From: Rhizobium freirei PRF 81
GTDB lineage: Bacteria > Pseudomonadota > Alphaproteobacteria > Rhizobiales > Rhizobiaceae
Assembly (NCBI RefSeq): GCF_000359745.1
Contig: NZ_AQHN01000004.1
Location: forward strand, 1 to 60,915
Direction: 5' to 3'
DNA length: 60,915 bases
Position numbers and translations under genes: made by a program. Below the pieces are notes generated by a model, which saw nothing but the letters and a program-made list of their open reading frames with translations, was not told where the DNA came from and did not search any database. Every line of letters starts with the position of its first letter. The stretch's first letter is position 1. Of the stretch, positions 35,814 to 44,959 are shown piece by piece.

Positions 35814-37951
35814 TGGTTGAACGATCCCTAGAGGAATGGGCTGATCTGGCCGAAAAAGAGCTCAAGGCATCGCCTGAGACGCTCACCTGGGAAACGCCTG
35901 AGGGAATAGCGGTCAAGCCGCTCTACACCGAGGCGGATACGGCAGGCCTGCCGCATCTTTCCTCGCTGCCAGGCTTCGCACCCTTCACCCGCGGTCCGCG
36001 CGCCACCATGTATGCCGGCCGTCCCTGGACGATCCGCCAATATGCGGGCTTTTCCACCGCCGAGGCCTCCAACGCCTTCTATCGCAAGGCGCTCGCCGCC
36101 GGTCAGCAGGGCGTCTCCGTCGCCTTCGATCTCGCCACCCATCGCGGCTATGACAGCGATCATCCGCGGGTGGTCGGGGACGTCGGCAAAGCGGGCGTCG
36201 CGATCGATTCCGTCGAAGACATGAAGATCCTCTTCGACGGCATTCCGCTGGAAAAAGTCTCCGTCTCGATGACCATGAACGGAGCTGTCATCCCGATCCT
36301 GGCAAATTTCATTGTTGCCGGCGAGGAGCAGGGCGTGCCGCGTGCCGCACTTTCGGGCACGATTCAGAACGATATTCTGAAGGAGTTCATGGTCCGCAAT
36401 ACCTACATCTATCCGCCCGAGCCCTCGATGCGGATCGTTGCCGACATTATCGAATATACGGCCAAGGAGATGCCGAAGTTCAACTCCATCTCCATCTCCG
36501 GCTATCATATGCAGGAGGCCGGTGCGACGCTGGTGCAGGAGCTCGCCTTCACGCTCGCCGACGGGCGAGAATATGTGCGGGCGGCGCTGGCCAAGGGGCT
36601 GAATGTCGACGATTTCGCCGGCCGCCTTTCCTTCTTCTTCGCCATCGGCATGAATTTCTTCATGGAGGCGGCGAAGCTGCGGGCTGCGCGTCTGCTTTGG
36701 ACACGCATCATGGAGGAATTCAAGCCGGCCAAGCCATCGTCGCTAATGCTGCGCACTCACTGCCAGACATCAGGCGTCTCGTTGCAGGAACAGGACCCAT
36801 ACAACAACATCATCCGTACCGCCTTCGAAGCCATGTCCGCGGTGCTTGGAGGCACGCAATCCCTTCACACCAACTCCTTCGACGAGGCGATCGCCCTGCC
36901 GACGGAATTTTCGGCGCGCATCGCCCGCAACACGCAGCTGATCCTGCAGCACGAGACCGGCGTGACGAATGTCGTGGATCCGCTTGCCGGCTCCTACTAT
37001 GTCGAAAGCCTCACCAAGGAACTTGCCGACAAGGCCTGGGCGCTGATCGAAGAAGTGGAAGCCCTGGGCGGTATGACCAAGGCCGTCAACGAGGGTCTGC
37101 CGAAGCGACTGATCGAGGAGGCAGCGACGCGCCGCCAGGCGGCTGTCGACCGGGGCGATGAGGTCATTGTCGGCGTCAACAAGTATCGGCTGGAGACGGA
37201 GGAGGAGATCGAGATCCTGGCGATCGACAATGCCGCCGTCCGCAGCGCCCAGATCAAGCGCATCGAGGAGACGCGCCGGCGCCGCGATGGCGTGAAGGTC
37301 GGGCAGGCTCTCGAACGCCTGAAGACAGTCGCAGCGACGGGCGAGGGCAATCTTCTTGAAGCCGCCGTCGATGCGGCTCGCGCCCGCGCGACAGTCGGCG
37401 AGATTTCCGACGCCATGCGCACCGTCTTCGGAGATCACTCGGCCACTCCCCAGGTCGTCAGCGATATCTATGGTGACGCCTATGCCGGCGATCCTGAGCT
37501 GGTGTCGCTCAGCAACCGTCTCTCCGATGTTGCCGCATCACTCGGGCGCAAGCCGAAGATTATGGTCGCCAAGCTTGGTCAGGATGGTCATGACCGCGGC
37601 GCCAAGGTCATCGCCTCGGCCTTCGGAGATGTCGGCTTCGACGTGGTCGCCGGCCCGCTTTTCCAAACGCCTGATGAGGCTGCGGATCTCGCCGTCAAGG
37701 AAAAGGTTCAGGTGATCGGCATGTCCTCGCTTGCCGCCGGTCACATGACGCTGGCGCCTCAGCTCGTCGAAGCGTTGAAGGAGAAGGGTGCGGATCAGGT
37801 GATCGTGGTGGTTGGCGGCGTCATTCCGCGCCAGGACTACGACTATCTGCTCGAACACGGTGTCAGCGCAGTGTTCGGCCCGGGAACCAATGTCCTCTCT
37901 GCCGCCAACTCCATCCTTGATCTGCTGGAGGGCAAGCGCAGGAACGCCTGA
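35810..37951 (+). CDS. bhbA: Methylmalonyl-CoA mutase, single-chain
   Basis: A 713-residue adenosylcobalamin-dependent mutase that converts (R)-methylmalonyl-CoA to succinyl-CoA. The N-terminal TIM barrel shows [25 protein letters not shown] near 60-90, a family hallmark, and the cobalamin domain contains DGHDRG near residue 592 (the DxHxxG lower-ligand motif) followed by [16 protein letters not shown] sequence. Length is typical of the MutB-like large subunit working as a homodimer. Neither the epimerase nor the MeaB-type chaperone gene follows, so those must be elsewhere. Confidence 0.95.
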   Translation: MMVERSLEEWADLAEKELKASPETLTWETPEGIAVKPLYTEADTAGLPHLSSLPGFAPFTRGPRATMYAGRPWTIRQYAGFSTAEASNAFYRKALAAGQQGVSVAFDLATHRGYDSDHPRVVGDVGKAGVAIDSVEDMKILFDGIPLEKVSVSMTMNGAVIPILANFIVAGEEQGVPRAALSGTIQNDILKEFMVRNTYIYPPEPSMRIVADIIEYTAKEMPKFNSISISGYHMQEAGATLVQELAFTLADGREYVRAALAKGLNVDDFAGRLSFFFAIGMNFFMEAAKLRAARLLWTRIMEEFKPAKPSSLMLRTHCQTSGVSLQEQDPYNNIIRTAFEAMSAVLGGTQSLHTNSFDEAIALPTEFSARIARNTQLILQHETGVTNVVDPLAGSYYVESLTKELADKAWALIEEVEALGGMTKAVNEGLPKRLIEEAATRRQAAVDRGDEVIVGVNKYRLETEEEIEILAIDNAAVRSAQIKRIEETRRRRDGVKVGQALERLKTVAATGEGNLLEAAVDAARARATVGEISDAMRTVFGDHSATPQVVSDIYGDAYAGDPELVSLSNRLSDVAASLGRKPKIMVAKLGQDGHDRGAKVIASAFGDVGFDVVAGPLFQTPDEAADLAVKEKVQVIGMSSLAAGHMTLAPQLVEALKEKGADQVIVVVGGVIPRQDYDYLLEHGVSAVFGPGTNVLSAANSILDLLEGKRRNA

Positions 37952-38361
37952 TGTGGTGGGCTAGCTTGATCTAGTCTCGTCCTTGCCCATCTCGGTGCCG
38001 GCCGTCCTCCTGACTGGAGATCATCGCCGGAGCGGATAAAAGAAGTGACCGCAAACGGTTATGCGCTGCAGCACTAGCCCGTCGATGCCAGCAGGCGCGG
38101 CAGGCGAGCGTTAAGCTATCCCGTCGGGAAACATCGGTGCTTCAGGGTTGGTATCCTTCAACGATCCCCGACACCTTCTTTTCAGCCTAAAAATTGCTCA
38201 TCCTTTAAAAGTCATGCCTAAGAAATGCGTTTCGTGCATGGGTGCAGTGTGGGATCGTCGCTGGTTTAAATCGATTGAAGATCCTACATTCCAATCATCG
38301 AAACGACGCCGGAACCAAGCGAGGTTGCCGACGTCAGGAAGCCCTAGGAAAGGGGATTATC
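37952..38361. other. Intergenic region upstream of DUF1127 gene
   Basis: A 410-bp region with no convincing gene. It carries the promoter of the DUF1127 gene. A weak heat-shock-sigma-like pair is CTGGTT at 38261-38266 and CCTACATT at 38283-38290, 16 bases apart. The mutase gene has no clear intrinsic terminator here. Confidence 0.4.
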
Positions 38362-38508
38362 ATGAACGTCGCACGCTCTTTCAATAACTGGCGCAAATTC
38401 CGTCAGACCGTAAATGAACTCGGCCGCATGTCCAGCCGCGAACTGCAGGACCTCGGTATCGATCGCGCTGATATCCGCAGCGTTGCCCGCGCAGCAATCG
38501 CGCGCTAA
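38362..38508 (+). CDS. DUF1127 small RNA-binding-type protein (CcaF1-like)
   Basis: A 48-residue basic protein, MNVARSFNNWRKFRQTVNELGRM..., ending with the DUF1127 core SSRELQDLGIDRADIRSVARAAIAR. ATG at 38362 is preceded by AAAGGGGATTATC. DUF1127 proteins are short, arginine-rich and stress-induced; CcaF1 of Rhodobacter, encoded next to the CcsR small RNAs, is reported to bind RNA and aid sRNA maturation. The same neighbourhood is seen here, because four CCTCCTCCC hairpins lie 190 bp downstream. The gene ends in a strong terminator of its own. Confidence 0.9.
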   Translation: MNVARSFNNWRKFRQTVNELGRMSSRELQDLGIDRADIRSVARAAIAR

Positions 38509-38539
38509 TCGAATGAGATTCGGCCTTAGAGGCCTCTGG

Positions 38540-38566
38540 ACGCCCGCTGAAAATGCGGGCGTTTTT
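38540..38566 (+). terminator. Rho-independent terminator of the DUF1127 gene
   Basis: ACGCCCGC at 38540-38547 pairs with GCGGGCGT at 38555-38562 over a seven-base loop and is followed directly by a T-run to 38566. This is a textbook intrinsic terminator 32 bp after the stop codon. Confidence 0.9.
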
Positions 38567-38643
38567 GCGCCAGCCTGCCATGCTGAAGGCCGGCTTGTCT
38601 TTCGCGCTGACTTGATGCCTTTCTGGTTTGCATTTTGTGCATA

Positions 38644-38656
38644 GCTGCAGTGCAGC
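38644..38656. promoter_or_regulatory. Small dyad upstream of the cuckoo RNAs
   Basis: GCTGCA and TGCAGC face each other around one G, about 45 bp upstream of the first hairpin. It lies between the DUF1127 terminator and the RNAs, where an independent promoter would be expected. Nothing else supports a function. Confidence 0.25.
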
Positions 38657-38700
38657 ATAAACTCTATGAATCCTCGGAAGTTCAAGTATGATCCAAACCA

Positions 38701-38851
38701 TCGAAGCAATGCACCTCCTCCCGCAGCGCTTCGGATTTCAGACGGCCCACTCCTCCTCCCAGGGACGTCTGTAGGAATAGCGACACTCCTCCTCCCAGTC
38801 GCTGTTCGGTTTTCGAAAAGCCTGCCGCACCTCCTCCCGCGGCAGGCTTTT
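38701..38851 (+). ncRNA. Four tandem cuckoo-type (CCUCCUCCC) small RNAs
   Basis: Four consecutive hairpins each display CCTCCTCCC in the loop, at 38714-38722, 38752-38760, 38788-38796 and 38830-38838. Stems are CGAAGC/GCTTCG (38702/38728), CAGACG/CGTCTG (38739/38766), AGCGAC/GTCGCT (38779/38798) and a 13-base stem AAAAGCCTGCCGC / GCGGCAGGCTTTT (38816/38839). The last is followed by T residues and acts as terminator. The stems differ in sequence while loops are identical, so pairing is conserved by compensation. This matches the cuckoo RNA family and the CcsR1-4 array of Rhodobacter. The loop is complementary to Shine-Dalgarno sequences. Confidence 0.85.
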
Positions 38852-38966
38852 TCGTTTTCGGGTCTGCTCCCTCGTGAAAGACCATTCCTCAATGACGGCG
38901 GCCATCATCTCGCGTTGTCGGCAACCCGCGGGAACGGGCGTGTAGACACGCGGCCGGGCATCTCCC

Positions 38967-40172
38967 TCAATCAGCGAGCGTAAACAGCTCCATCGCATCG
39001 GCAAAGCCTTTTAACCGATGTGGCCCGATAGAGATCGCATCGGTGATGAGGGCTTTTTCGCGGAAGGTTTCGGACAACAACAGCGCCTTGCCTCTTTCGC
39101 TGCAGATGCTCTGTATGCGGCTGACGACATTGACGTCTGGGCCGATCAGCGTGAAATCGAGCCGGCTACCGGAGCCGACATTGCCGTAGCTGACCTCGCC
39201 ATAATGCAGCGCAATGCCGACTTTGACGTTGATGCCGTCATATTGGAAGCAATCCATGTCGGCGAGGATCGCTGTTGCGGCCGTCAGCGCAGCGTTACAG
39301 GCGCCGGACGGATCGATGCCGGGGAAGAAGGCGAGAACGGCATCGCCCATGAACTTCAGCACCTCGCCACCTTCCCGTGTAATCGCGGGCACCACTTTGT
39401 CGAAATAGGCGTTCAGGAGGCCGAGCACGGTGTTGCCGGGCAACCTGTTGGACAGTTCGGTGAAGCCGCGCAGGTCGCAGAGCAGCAGCGCCGTCTCCAT
39501 GGATTCGATCTCGCCGCGGCGGATGTGCCCGGCAAGGATCCGGCTTGCGGTCATGGGGCCGATATAGGTGTCGAGCAGAGTGAGCTCGCATTGCCTGAGC
39601 ACGCGCAGCTCGGTGGCATTGCGTATGGCCGGCAGGATGCGCGCGATCACTTGCTGTTCGGCTGGCGTAAAGCCGCTCGGCCGTTTCGTACCGAAGGCCG
39701 CGGAACTAATCGGCCCGTCGGCATTGCAGAGCGGCGCTATCACCAGCTGCACAAGCCCGCGACCGGCAAAGATGTCGATATGCTGCCAGCGGCCGTGCGG
39801 GCTCCCGCCTGGACCGACAATCAGCGTTTCGCGGGTCTCCAAGGCCTTGTGCAGAGGCGTGTTTGCAATCGTCTGGCGCATGCCGTGCTCACGGTCATGG
39901 ATTTCGATCGGTTCGCCTGGGGCCCAGGCGAACGTGCGGCCAATGAATTCCGGGTGCAGCGTCATCAGGTGCAGCGTCAGCCGGTCAATGGGGAGGCCGA
40001 GTGCGCGTAAACGGCGGCCCAGCCCGGAGATAAGGCCGGCCTCGTCGAGAGCATGGCATTCGTCTCCGGTCAGCCATTCGATGAGGCTCAGTGTCGCCGC
40101 GGTGCTGATGCCGGCCTCTGCGATCTTGGAGCTTGGCATCGCAGTTTGAGATATGTCCAGCAGCATGGTCAT
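38967..40172 (-). CDS. Class III adenylate/guanylate cyclase
   Basis: A 401-residue cyclase. An N-terminal region of about 190 residues, GAF-like in composition, precedes a class III catalytic domain at about 215-400. Both metal aspartates are present, in LLLCDLRGFTELSNRLPGN and EVLKFMGDAVLAFFP, and the transition-state pair is in LIGPDVNVVSRIQSIC. The start has an excellent AGGAGG site. Rhizobia encode many such cyclases, each with a different sensor part; the input here is unknown. There are no membrane helices. Confidence 0.88.
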   Translation of the reverse strand: MTMLLDISQTAMPSSKIAEAGISTAATLSLIEWLTGDECHALDEAGLISGLGRRLRALGLPIDRLTLHLMTLHPEFIGRTFAWAPGEPIEIHDREHGMRQTIANTPLHKALETRETLIVGPGGSPHGRWQHIDIFAGRGLVQLVIAPLCNADGPISSAAFGTKRPSGFTPAEQQVIARILPAIRNATELRVLRQCELTLLDTYIGPMTASRILAGHIRRGEIESMETALLLCDLRGFTELSNRLPGNTVLGLLNAYFDKVVPAITREGGEVLKFMGDAVLAFFPGIDPSGACNAALTAATAILADMDCFQYDGINVKVGIALHYGEVSYGNVGSGSRLDFTLIGPDVNVVSRIQSICSERGKALLLSETFREKALITDAISIGPHRLKGFADAMELFTLAD

Positions 40173-40201
40173 GATTGTTTCCTCCTGTTGCGGTGCGGCG
40201 C

Positions 40202-41824
40202 CTAGTGCGCGCCGGCACTGGAGAGATGACCGGCTTTCTTGAGAAACAGACTGGCGAGCAGGGCGACGACGAGCGCAACACCGAGCAGGTAGAAGGTGTC
40301 GCTGAAGGCCATGATGTTGGCTTGCTTGCGCAGGCCGCCGGCGATGGCGACGATTGCCTTGTGCGTGGCAAGCGCCTGGTCGCTGACCCCATGGTTTAGG
40401 AAGTAGTTTGTCAGTCTCGCGACACGATCGCGGGTTGCGTCCTCGAACATCGAGACCGAATTCGTCAGGATATTCGAATGGAACTGCTCGCGCTTCGTAA
40501 GAAAAGTCTGCAGCGCCGCGATGCCGACCGCACCGCCGAGATTGCGCATCATGTTGAAGAGCGCGGAGGCGGAGCCGGCGTTTTCCTGTTCGATGCCGGC
40601 GGTGGCGATCGCGGTGAGCGGGGTGAAGGCCAATGCCTGGCCAACGGCGCGCACGATGTTCGGCCAGAAGAGCTGATCGCTGGCATAGTTGCCGGTCATG
40701 TAGACATTCATGAAGTTCGAGGCGGCAAAGAGGGCGAATCCGACGAGGATCAGCAGCCGGGCATCGAAGCGCTTCATCAGCCGCGGCACCAGCGGGATCA
40801 GGATCAGCTGCGGAATGCCGGTCCAGGCGAGCACCAGGCCGATCTGCTCGGAATTATAGCCCTGAATGCGCGTGAGATAGATTGGCAGGATGAAGACCGA
40901 ACCATAGAGCGCAATGCCGAGCAGGAAATTAGCGAGCATGCCGAAGCCGAAATTACGGCGCACCAGCAGGCGCAGATTGAGCAGCGGATGGGCGGCGCGG
41001 AGTTCGATGATCAGGAAGAGCGTCAGCGAAACCGCTGCTATGATCGACAGACGGACGATGAATGGAGAGCTGAACCAGTCGTCCTTGTTGCCTTCTTCAA
41101 GCACAGTCTGCAGCGCTGCGAGACCGATTGCCATGGTGATGATGCCAGGCCAATCGCCCTTTGCGAGCAGCGAAAGGTTCATCGGCGCACGGTCGAGCGA
41201 CATCCACAGCATGGCGACCATCAGAATACCGGGTACGAGATTGACGTAGAAAATATATTGCCAACCCCAGCTTTCGGTGAGGTAGCCGCCAATGGTCGGG
41301 CCGATGGCCGGCGCAAATGTCGCAGAGAGGGCGAAGAGCGCAAGGCCCATCGGCTGCTTGGGCTTCGGCAGCAGCGTGATGATGATGGTGAAGGCCATCG
41401 GGATCAGCACGCCGCCGGAAAAGCCTTGGATGGCGCGCAGCACAATCATCTGCTGCAGGTTTGCGGCAAAGGCGCAGCCGACCGAAAACAGCAGGAAGAG
41501 GACGGCATTGGTCAGCAGATAGATGCGGACCGAAAAGACACGGGCAAGCCAGGCGCTGAGCGGGATGACGACGATCTCGGCGATCAGGTACGAGGTCGAA
41601 ATCCAGCCGCCGTCATCCGTTCCGGCGCCGATCGCGCCCTGGATGTCGGCAAGCGAGGCATTGACGATCTGGATGTTCAGGACGGCCATGAAGGCGCCGA
41701 GCGTGGAGCCGATGACGGCGATCCACATGCGCAGCGGGCTCATGGCGGGCTTGGCGGCCGCGGCTGGTGCGGTAGAGGCAGGCCCGGCGGAATTGTTGTT
41801 GGCGGCGATCTGAAGAGTGGCCAT
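40202..41824 (-). CDS. DHA2 family multidrug efflux MFS transporter (EmrB type)
   Basis: A 540-residue, 14-helix MFS transporter of the EmrB/QacA type. The first helix contains WIAVIGSTLGAFMAVLNIQIVNASLADIQGAIGAGTDDGGWISTSYLIAEIVVIPLSAWLARVF, the DHA2 motif D1/A region. I chose ATG at 41824 with AAGGAG upstream; the open frame to 41905 runs back into the EmrA-type gene. It works with the adaptor at 41902 to expel hydrophobic compounds, and an outer-membrane TolC partner is not in the window. A copy of the putative LysR operator lies 53-101 bp upstream of its start. Confidence 0.9.
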   Translation of the reverse strand: MATLQIAANNNSAGPASTAPAAAAKPAMSPLRMWIAVIGSTLGAFMAVLNIQIVNASLADIQGAIGAGTDDGGWISTSYLIAEIVVIPLSAWLARVFSVRIYLLTNAVLFLLFSVGCAFAANLQQMIVLRAIQGFSGGVLIPMAFTIIITLLPKPKQPMGLALFALSATFAPAIGPTIGGYLTESWGWQYIFYVNLVPGILMVAMLWMSLDRAPMNLSLLAKGDWPGIITMAIGLAALQTVLEEGNKDDWFSSPFIVRLSIIAAVSLTLFLIIELRAAHPLLNLRLLVRRNFGFGMLANFLLGIALYGSVFILPIYLTRIQGYNSEQIGLVLAWTGIPQLILIPLVPRLMKRFDARLLILVGFALFAASNFMNVYMTGNYASDQLFWPNIVRAVGQALAFTPLTAIATAGIEQENAGSASALFNMMRNLGGAVGIAALQTFLTKREQFHSNILTNSVSMFEDATRDRVARLTNYFLNHGVSDQALATHKAIVAIAGGLRKQANIMAFSDTFYLLGVALVVALLASLFLKKAGHLSSAGAH

Positions 41825-41876
41825 GATACGGCTCCTTCCGGCTGATGCCGAAATAATCTCATGACAGTGTTGGGGC

Positions 41877-41925
41877 GATAATCGACGAAGAATGGGAAGG
41901 ATCATCCAGCGTGGCTGGATAATCC
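41877..41925 (-). promoter_or_regulatory. LysR-type operator copy B, inside the end of the adaptor gene
   Basis: GATAATC, 11 bases, GGAAGGATCATC, 9 bases, TGGATAATCC. The same elements with identical spacing occur at 43214-43262. This copy overlaps the last codons and the stop of the adaptor gene and lies just upstream of the EmrB-type gene. GGATCATCC and GGATAATCC are each palindromic around one base. Confidence 0.7.
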
Positions 41926-43134
41926 TTCGGCCTTGGCAGTCGAGGTCTGCGCAGCCTTGGTGTCGATTTCAGGCTCGACCGACATGCCGGAACGCAACAG
42001 CCCGGCCAGACGCTCGTCATCGATCACGATCTTGACCGGGATACGCTGGACGATCTTGGTGAAGTTGCCGGTGGCATTGTCCGGCGGCAACAGCGAGAAT
42101 TCCAGACCGCTTGCCGGCGAGAGGCTGTCGACATGACCCTTGATGGCAACGTCGGGAAAGCTGTCGACCTTGATGTCGACCGATTGGCCCGGGCGTACAT
42201 AGGTCAACTGTGTCTCCTTGAAATTGGCGACGACATAGACCGAATGCAGCGGCACGACCGCCATCAGCTGCGTGCCCGACGTGACGTACTGGCCGACGCG
42301 GATCGAGCGAGCGCCGACCGTACCGTCGACTGCGGCGACGATATCGGTATAGGAGAGATTGAGCTGCGCCTGCCGGACGGTTGCTTCAGCGCGATCGCGC
42401 TGGGCAGCGGCCTGATCGCGCTGCGTCTGCAGCACGGGCACCTTGTTCTGGGCGGCAACCAGGGCAGCATGGTCACGCTCGACGGCGGCGGCGGCCTGTT
42501 CGCGAGCCGATTGCGTCTGTTCGGCGCGCGATTGCGTGCCGGCGCCGTTGCTGATCAGCCGTGCCGAACGGGCGGCATCGGACTGCGCAAAATCGAGCGA
42601 GGCCTGCGACGCGGCTTCGGTGGCCTTGGCCTGTCCGATCAGCGATTGCTGCAGCACGATCTGCGCATCGATATTGGCAATCGCGGCCTCGGCAGCTTTC
42701 AGGTCCGCCTTTGCCTGAGAAAGGGCAGCCTGGAAGTCGCGGTCGTCGATGCGGGCCAGCACCTGGCCGGCCTTGACGCTGTCATTGTCGTTGACAAGCA
42801 CTTCCTTGATGTAGCCGGCGACCTTGGGGGCGATCGCGGTGTAATCGGCTTTGACGTATGCATCGTCGGTGGATTCGATGAAGCGGCCGACCATCCAGTA
42901 GTGATAACCGAAGTCGGCGGCGAAGGCAGCCCCGGCCAGCAAGGCGGCGACGAGCACCCCACGCTTGATGAGCTTGCGGCTTGTCCCGGGAGCCTTTGCA
43001 ACGGTGGAAGCGGGGGCCGCGGCAACCGGTGCCTGCGGAGCTTCGGCGCCGGGAGACTTTGTCACCTCGCCCGCCGGCGCGACCTCGGCCTGGCTTGCGT
43101 TCTTGAACACCTCGTTGCGGGGTAGTTCGACCAT
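41902..43134 (-). CDS. HlyD/EmrA family efflux adaptor
   Basis: A 410-residue membrane-fusion protein. A cytoplasmic N-terminus of about 50 residues precedes one membrane helix (GVLVAALLAGAAFAADFGYHYW), then the barrel-sandwich half-motif VKADYTAIAPKVAGYIKEVLVNDNDSVKAGQVLARIDDRDFQAAL, a long alpha-hairpin rich in A, Q and E (about 110-225) and a beta-barrel with YVVANFKETQLTYVRPGQSVDIKVDSFPD. The start has GAAGGAGAAGGACA. It links the EmrB-type pump to an outer-membrane channel. Its last seven codons (ending LSSHAG) coincide with operator copy B. Confidence 0.92.
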   Translation of the reverse strand: MVELPRNEVFKNASQAEVAPAGEVTKSPGAEAPQAPVAAAPASTVAKAPGTSRKLIKRGVLVAALLAGAAFAADFGYHYWMVGRFIESTDDAYVKADYTAIAPKVAGYIKEVLVNDNDSVKAGQVLARIDDRDFQAALSQAKADLKAAEAAIANIDAQIVLQQSLIGQAKATEAASQASLDFAQSDAARSARLISNGAGTQSRAEQTQSAREQAAAAVERDHAALVAAQNKVPVLQTQRDQAAAQRDRAEATVRQAQLNLSYTDIVAAVDGTVGARSIRVGQYVTSGTQLMAVVPLHSVYVVANFKETQLTYVRPGQSVDIKVDSFPDVAIKGHVDSLSPASGLEFSLLPPDNATGNFTKIVQRIPVKIVIDDERLAGLLRSGMSVEPEIDTKAAQTSTAKAEGLSSHAG

Positions 43135-43213
43135 TGTCCTTCTCCTTCAATATCGCAGCCCGCTTGCAGGGGCCTCTTTTGATGGTGCGAAGATGCGTCC
43201 GAATGGTCTTTCT

Positions 43214-43262
43214 GATAATCTCTTCGAATCTGGAAGGATCATCAATTCAGAGTGGATAATCC
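43214..43262 (-). promoter_or_regulatory. LysR-type operator copy A, adaptor/LysR divergent promoter
   Basis: GATAATC, 11 bases, GGAAGGATCATC, 9 bases, TGGATAATCC, ending ten bases before the LysR start codon and about 80 bp upstream of the adaptor start. It is identical in all conserved parts and spacings to copy B at 41877-41925. Confidence 0.7.
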
Positions 43263-43271
43263 GAGGATTAA

Positions 43272-44174
43272 ATGGATCGACTGACCAGCCTCACAGTCTT
43301 TGGCCGGGTGGTGGAATGCGGCGGCTTCTCCGCCGCTGCCCGCCGGCTCAACATGTCCGTCACCATGGTGGGCAACCATGTGCAATCGCTGGAAGATCGC
43401 CTCGGCGTGCGGCTTTTGAACCGCACCACGCGCAAGGTCAGCCTGACGGAAACCGGGAAGTATTACTACGAGCGTTCCTCACAGATTTTGGCGGATCTGG
43501 AGGAAATCGATCGGGCGGCAGGCGCGCTTAACACCATGCCGCGCGGCACGCTGAAAATTTACACCAGCGGTGCCATCGTTCGCTTCCTGCTCCCCGTCAT
43601 CAACGAATTCATGACGCAGTACCCGGCGATCTCTCTGGATTTCAACGTCGGCGAGCGTTCGATCGACATGATCGAAGAGGGCTATGATCTGATGATCCGC
43701 ACTCTGCCCACGCAGGAATCGACACTTGTCGCACGCAAGCTCACCCCTTGGCGCCACATGCTGGTTTGCTCACCCGAATATCGCGATACGCATCCCATGC
43801 CGAAGGTGCCGGCGGATCTCGTGGAGCACAATTGCCTGCAATATACCTATTATCCCTATGGCGACGAATGGCGTTTCGAGGATGCCGCCGGCAATCAGCA
43901 GGGCGTCAAGATTTCGGGCAATGTCGTTACCAACAGCGCCGAGACCCTGCGGTTTCTCTTGGCGAGCGGGCAGGGCATATTCCTCGCCCCGAGCTTCATC
44001 GTCTTCGAAGATGTTGCCGCCGGCCGGTTTGTGCGCATGATGCCCGATTATCGCGCGGTGGAGTTTACGATCAGCGCGATCTATCCGAACCGCAGCCATC
44101 TGCCGACCAAGGTGCGGCTGTTCATCGACCTCTTGGTGGAGCGCTTTGCCGAACACCGCAAATGGATGACATGA
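43272..44174 (+). CDS. LysR family transcriptional regulator
   Basis: A 300-residue LysR-type regulator. The winged HTH is at about residues 1-60 (MDRLTSLTVFGRVVECGGFSAAARRLNMSVTMVGNHVQSLEDRLGVRLLNRTTRKVSLTETG), and the effector-binding domain at about 90-290. It is divergent from the adaptor gene; the ribosome site GAGGA overlaps the end of operator copy A, so autorepression is likely. The GFSAAARRLNMS...V pattern belongs to the CrgA-like branch, where many members control efflux pumps. Control of both adaptor and pump genes is inferred from the duplicated operator. Confidence 0.92.
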   Translation: MDRLTSLTVFGRVVECGGFSAAARRLNMSVTMVGNHVQSLEDRLGVRLLNRTTRKVSLTETGKYYYERSSQILADLEEIDRAAGALNTMPRGTLKIYTSGAIVRFLLPVINEFMTQYPAISLDFNVGERSIDMIEEGYDLMIRTLPTQESTLVARKLTPWRHMLVCSPEYRDTHPMPKVPADLVEHNCLQYTYYPYGDEWRFEDAAGNQQGVKISGNVVTNSAETLRFLLASGQGIFLAPSFIVFEDVAAGRFVRMMPDYRAVEFTISAIYPNRSHLPTKVRLFIDLLVERFAEHRKWMT

Positions 44175-44338
44175 GCGTTCCGCCCCGCCGCTCGCAGCAA
44201 TCTTTTTCGTATATCAAGCGGGGGAAGGCGTTCGTTGCAGGCTCGCCATTCGGATCTGCGATGCTATTTCACCTGCCATCGATCTCGATCGCAGTTAGTA
44301 GACAACGTATCTATCGGTCCCCACCGGGAAGGGAATGA

Positions 44339-44818
44339 ATGACCAGCGCACCCGAAATCCCCGAAATCAAAGCCGCAGATCTGTCGATCGATCCCACGTT
44401 CTTCGAGCTGCTAACCGGCAGTTTCCGCCGGATCGTCGGAACGCAGCTCGTTAGCGAAGGGCAGGGGCCGGATTGGCTCTATCACAAGGCTTCCTTCGTG
44501 GTCGTGGCGCATAACACGGACGCCGATCCGCGCTTCGTCTATGCCAACAAGGCCGGCCAGAATTGCTTCGAATATCCATGGGACGAGTTTGTCACCTTGC
44601 CCTCGCGACTTTCGGCGGAGCTGCCCAACCGCGCCGAGCGTCAGCGATTGCTGGATGCCGTGACCAGCAACGGCTTCATTTCCGATTATCGCGGGCTCAG
44701 GATCGCAAAATCCGGGCGGCGTTTCTGGATCGAGGACGGCATTGTCTGGCAGCTCATCGACCGCGATGGAAACCACCGTGGGCAGGCGGCGACGTTTTCC
44801 CGCTGGAAGGACGCCTGA
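44339..44818 (+). CDS. MEKHLA domain protein
   Basis: A 159-residue protein whose central part matches the PAS-like MEKHLA domain: DWLYHKASFVVVAHNTDADPRFVYANKAGQNCFEYPWDEFVTLPSRLSAE near residues 45-95 and GLRIAKSGRRFWIEDGIVWQLIDRDGNHRGQAATFSRW near 120-155. The domain is known from plant HD-ZIP III proteins and many bacterial single-domain proteins, where its role is not settled; small-molecule or redox sensing is assumed. It is soluble and has no DNA-binding part. It lies between the LysR gene and the convergent MFS gene. Confidence 0.85.
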   Translation: MTSAPEIPEIKAADLSIDPTFFELLTGSFRRIVGTQLVSEGQGPDWLYHKASFVVVAHNTDADPRFVYANKAGQNCFEYPWDEFVTLPSRLSAELPNRAERQRLLDAVTSNGFISDYRGLRIAKSGRRFWIEDGIVWQLIDRDGNHRGQAATFSRWKDA

Positions 44819-44959
44819 ACTGCCGGATTCGTCCCCGCTTATCTCGGATCTACCGTCAGAGCGCGAAGAGCATTTGAACGGAGACGAAAATCCCGGCAGC
44901 ATTCTGGCTGCCAGAGTCAATGGCTATTCATATCGAGCAAGATCTCCACACCAGAGAAA

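Noticed and set aside
38148..38387. A 79-codon frame overlapping the DUF1127 start
   Set aside because: Wrong frame for the DUF1127 protein, no ribosome site and no protein-like features.
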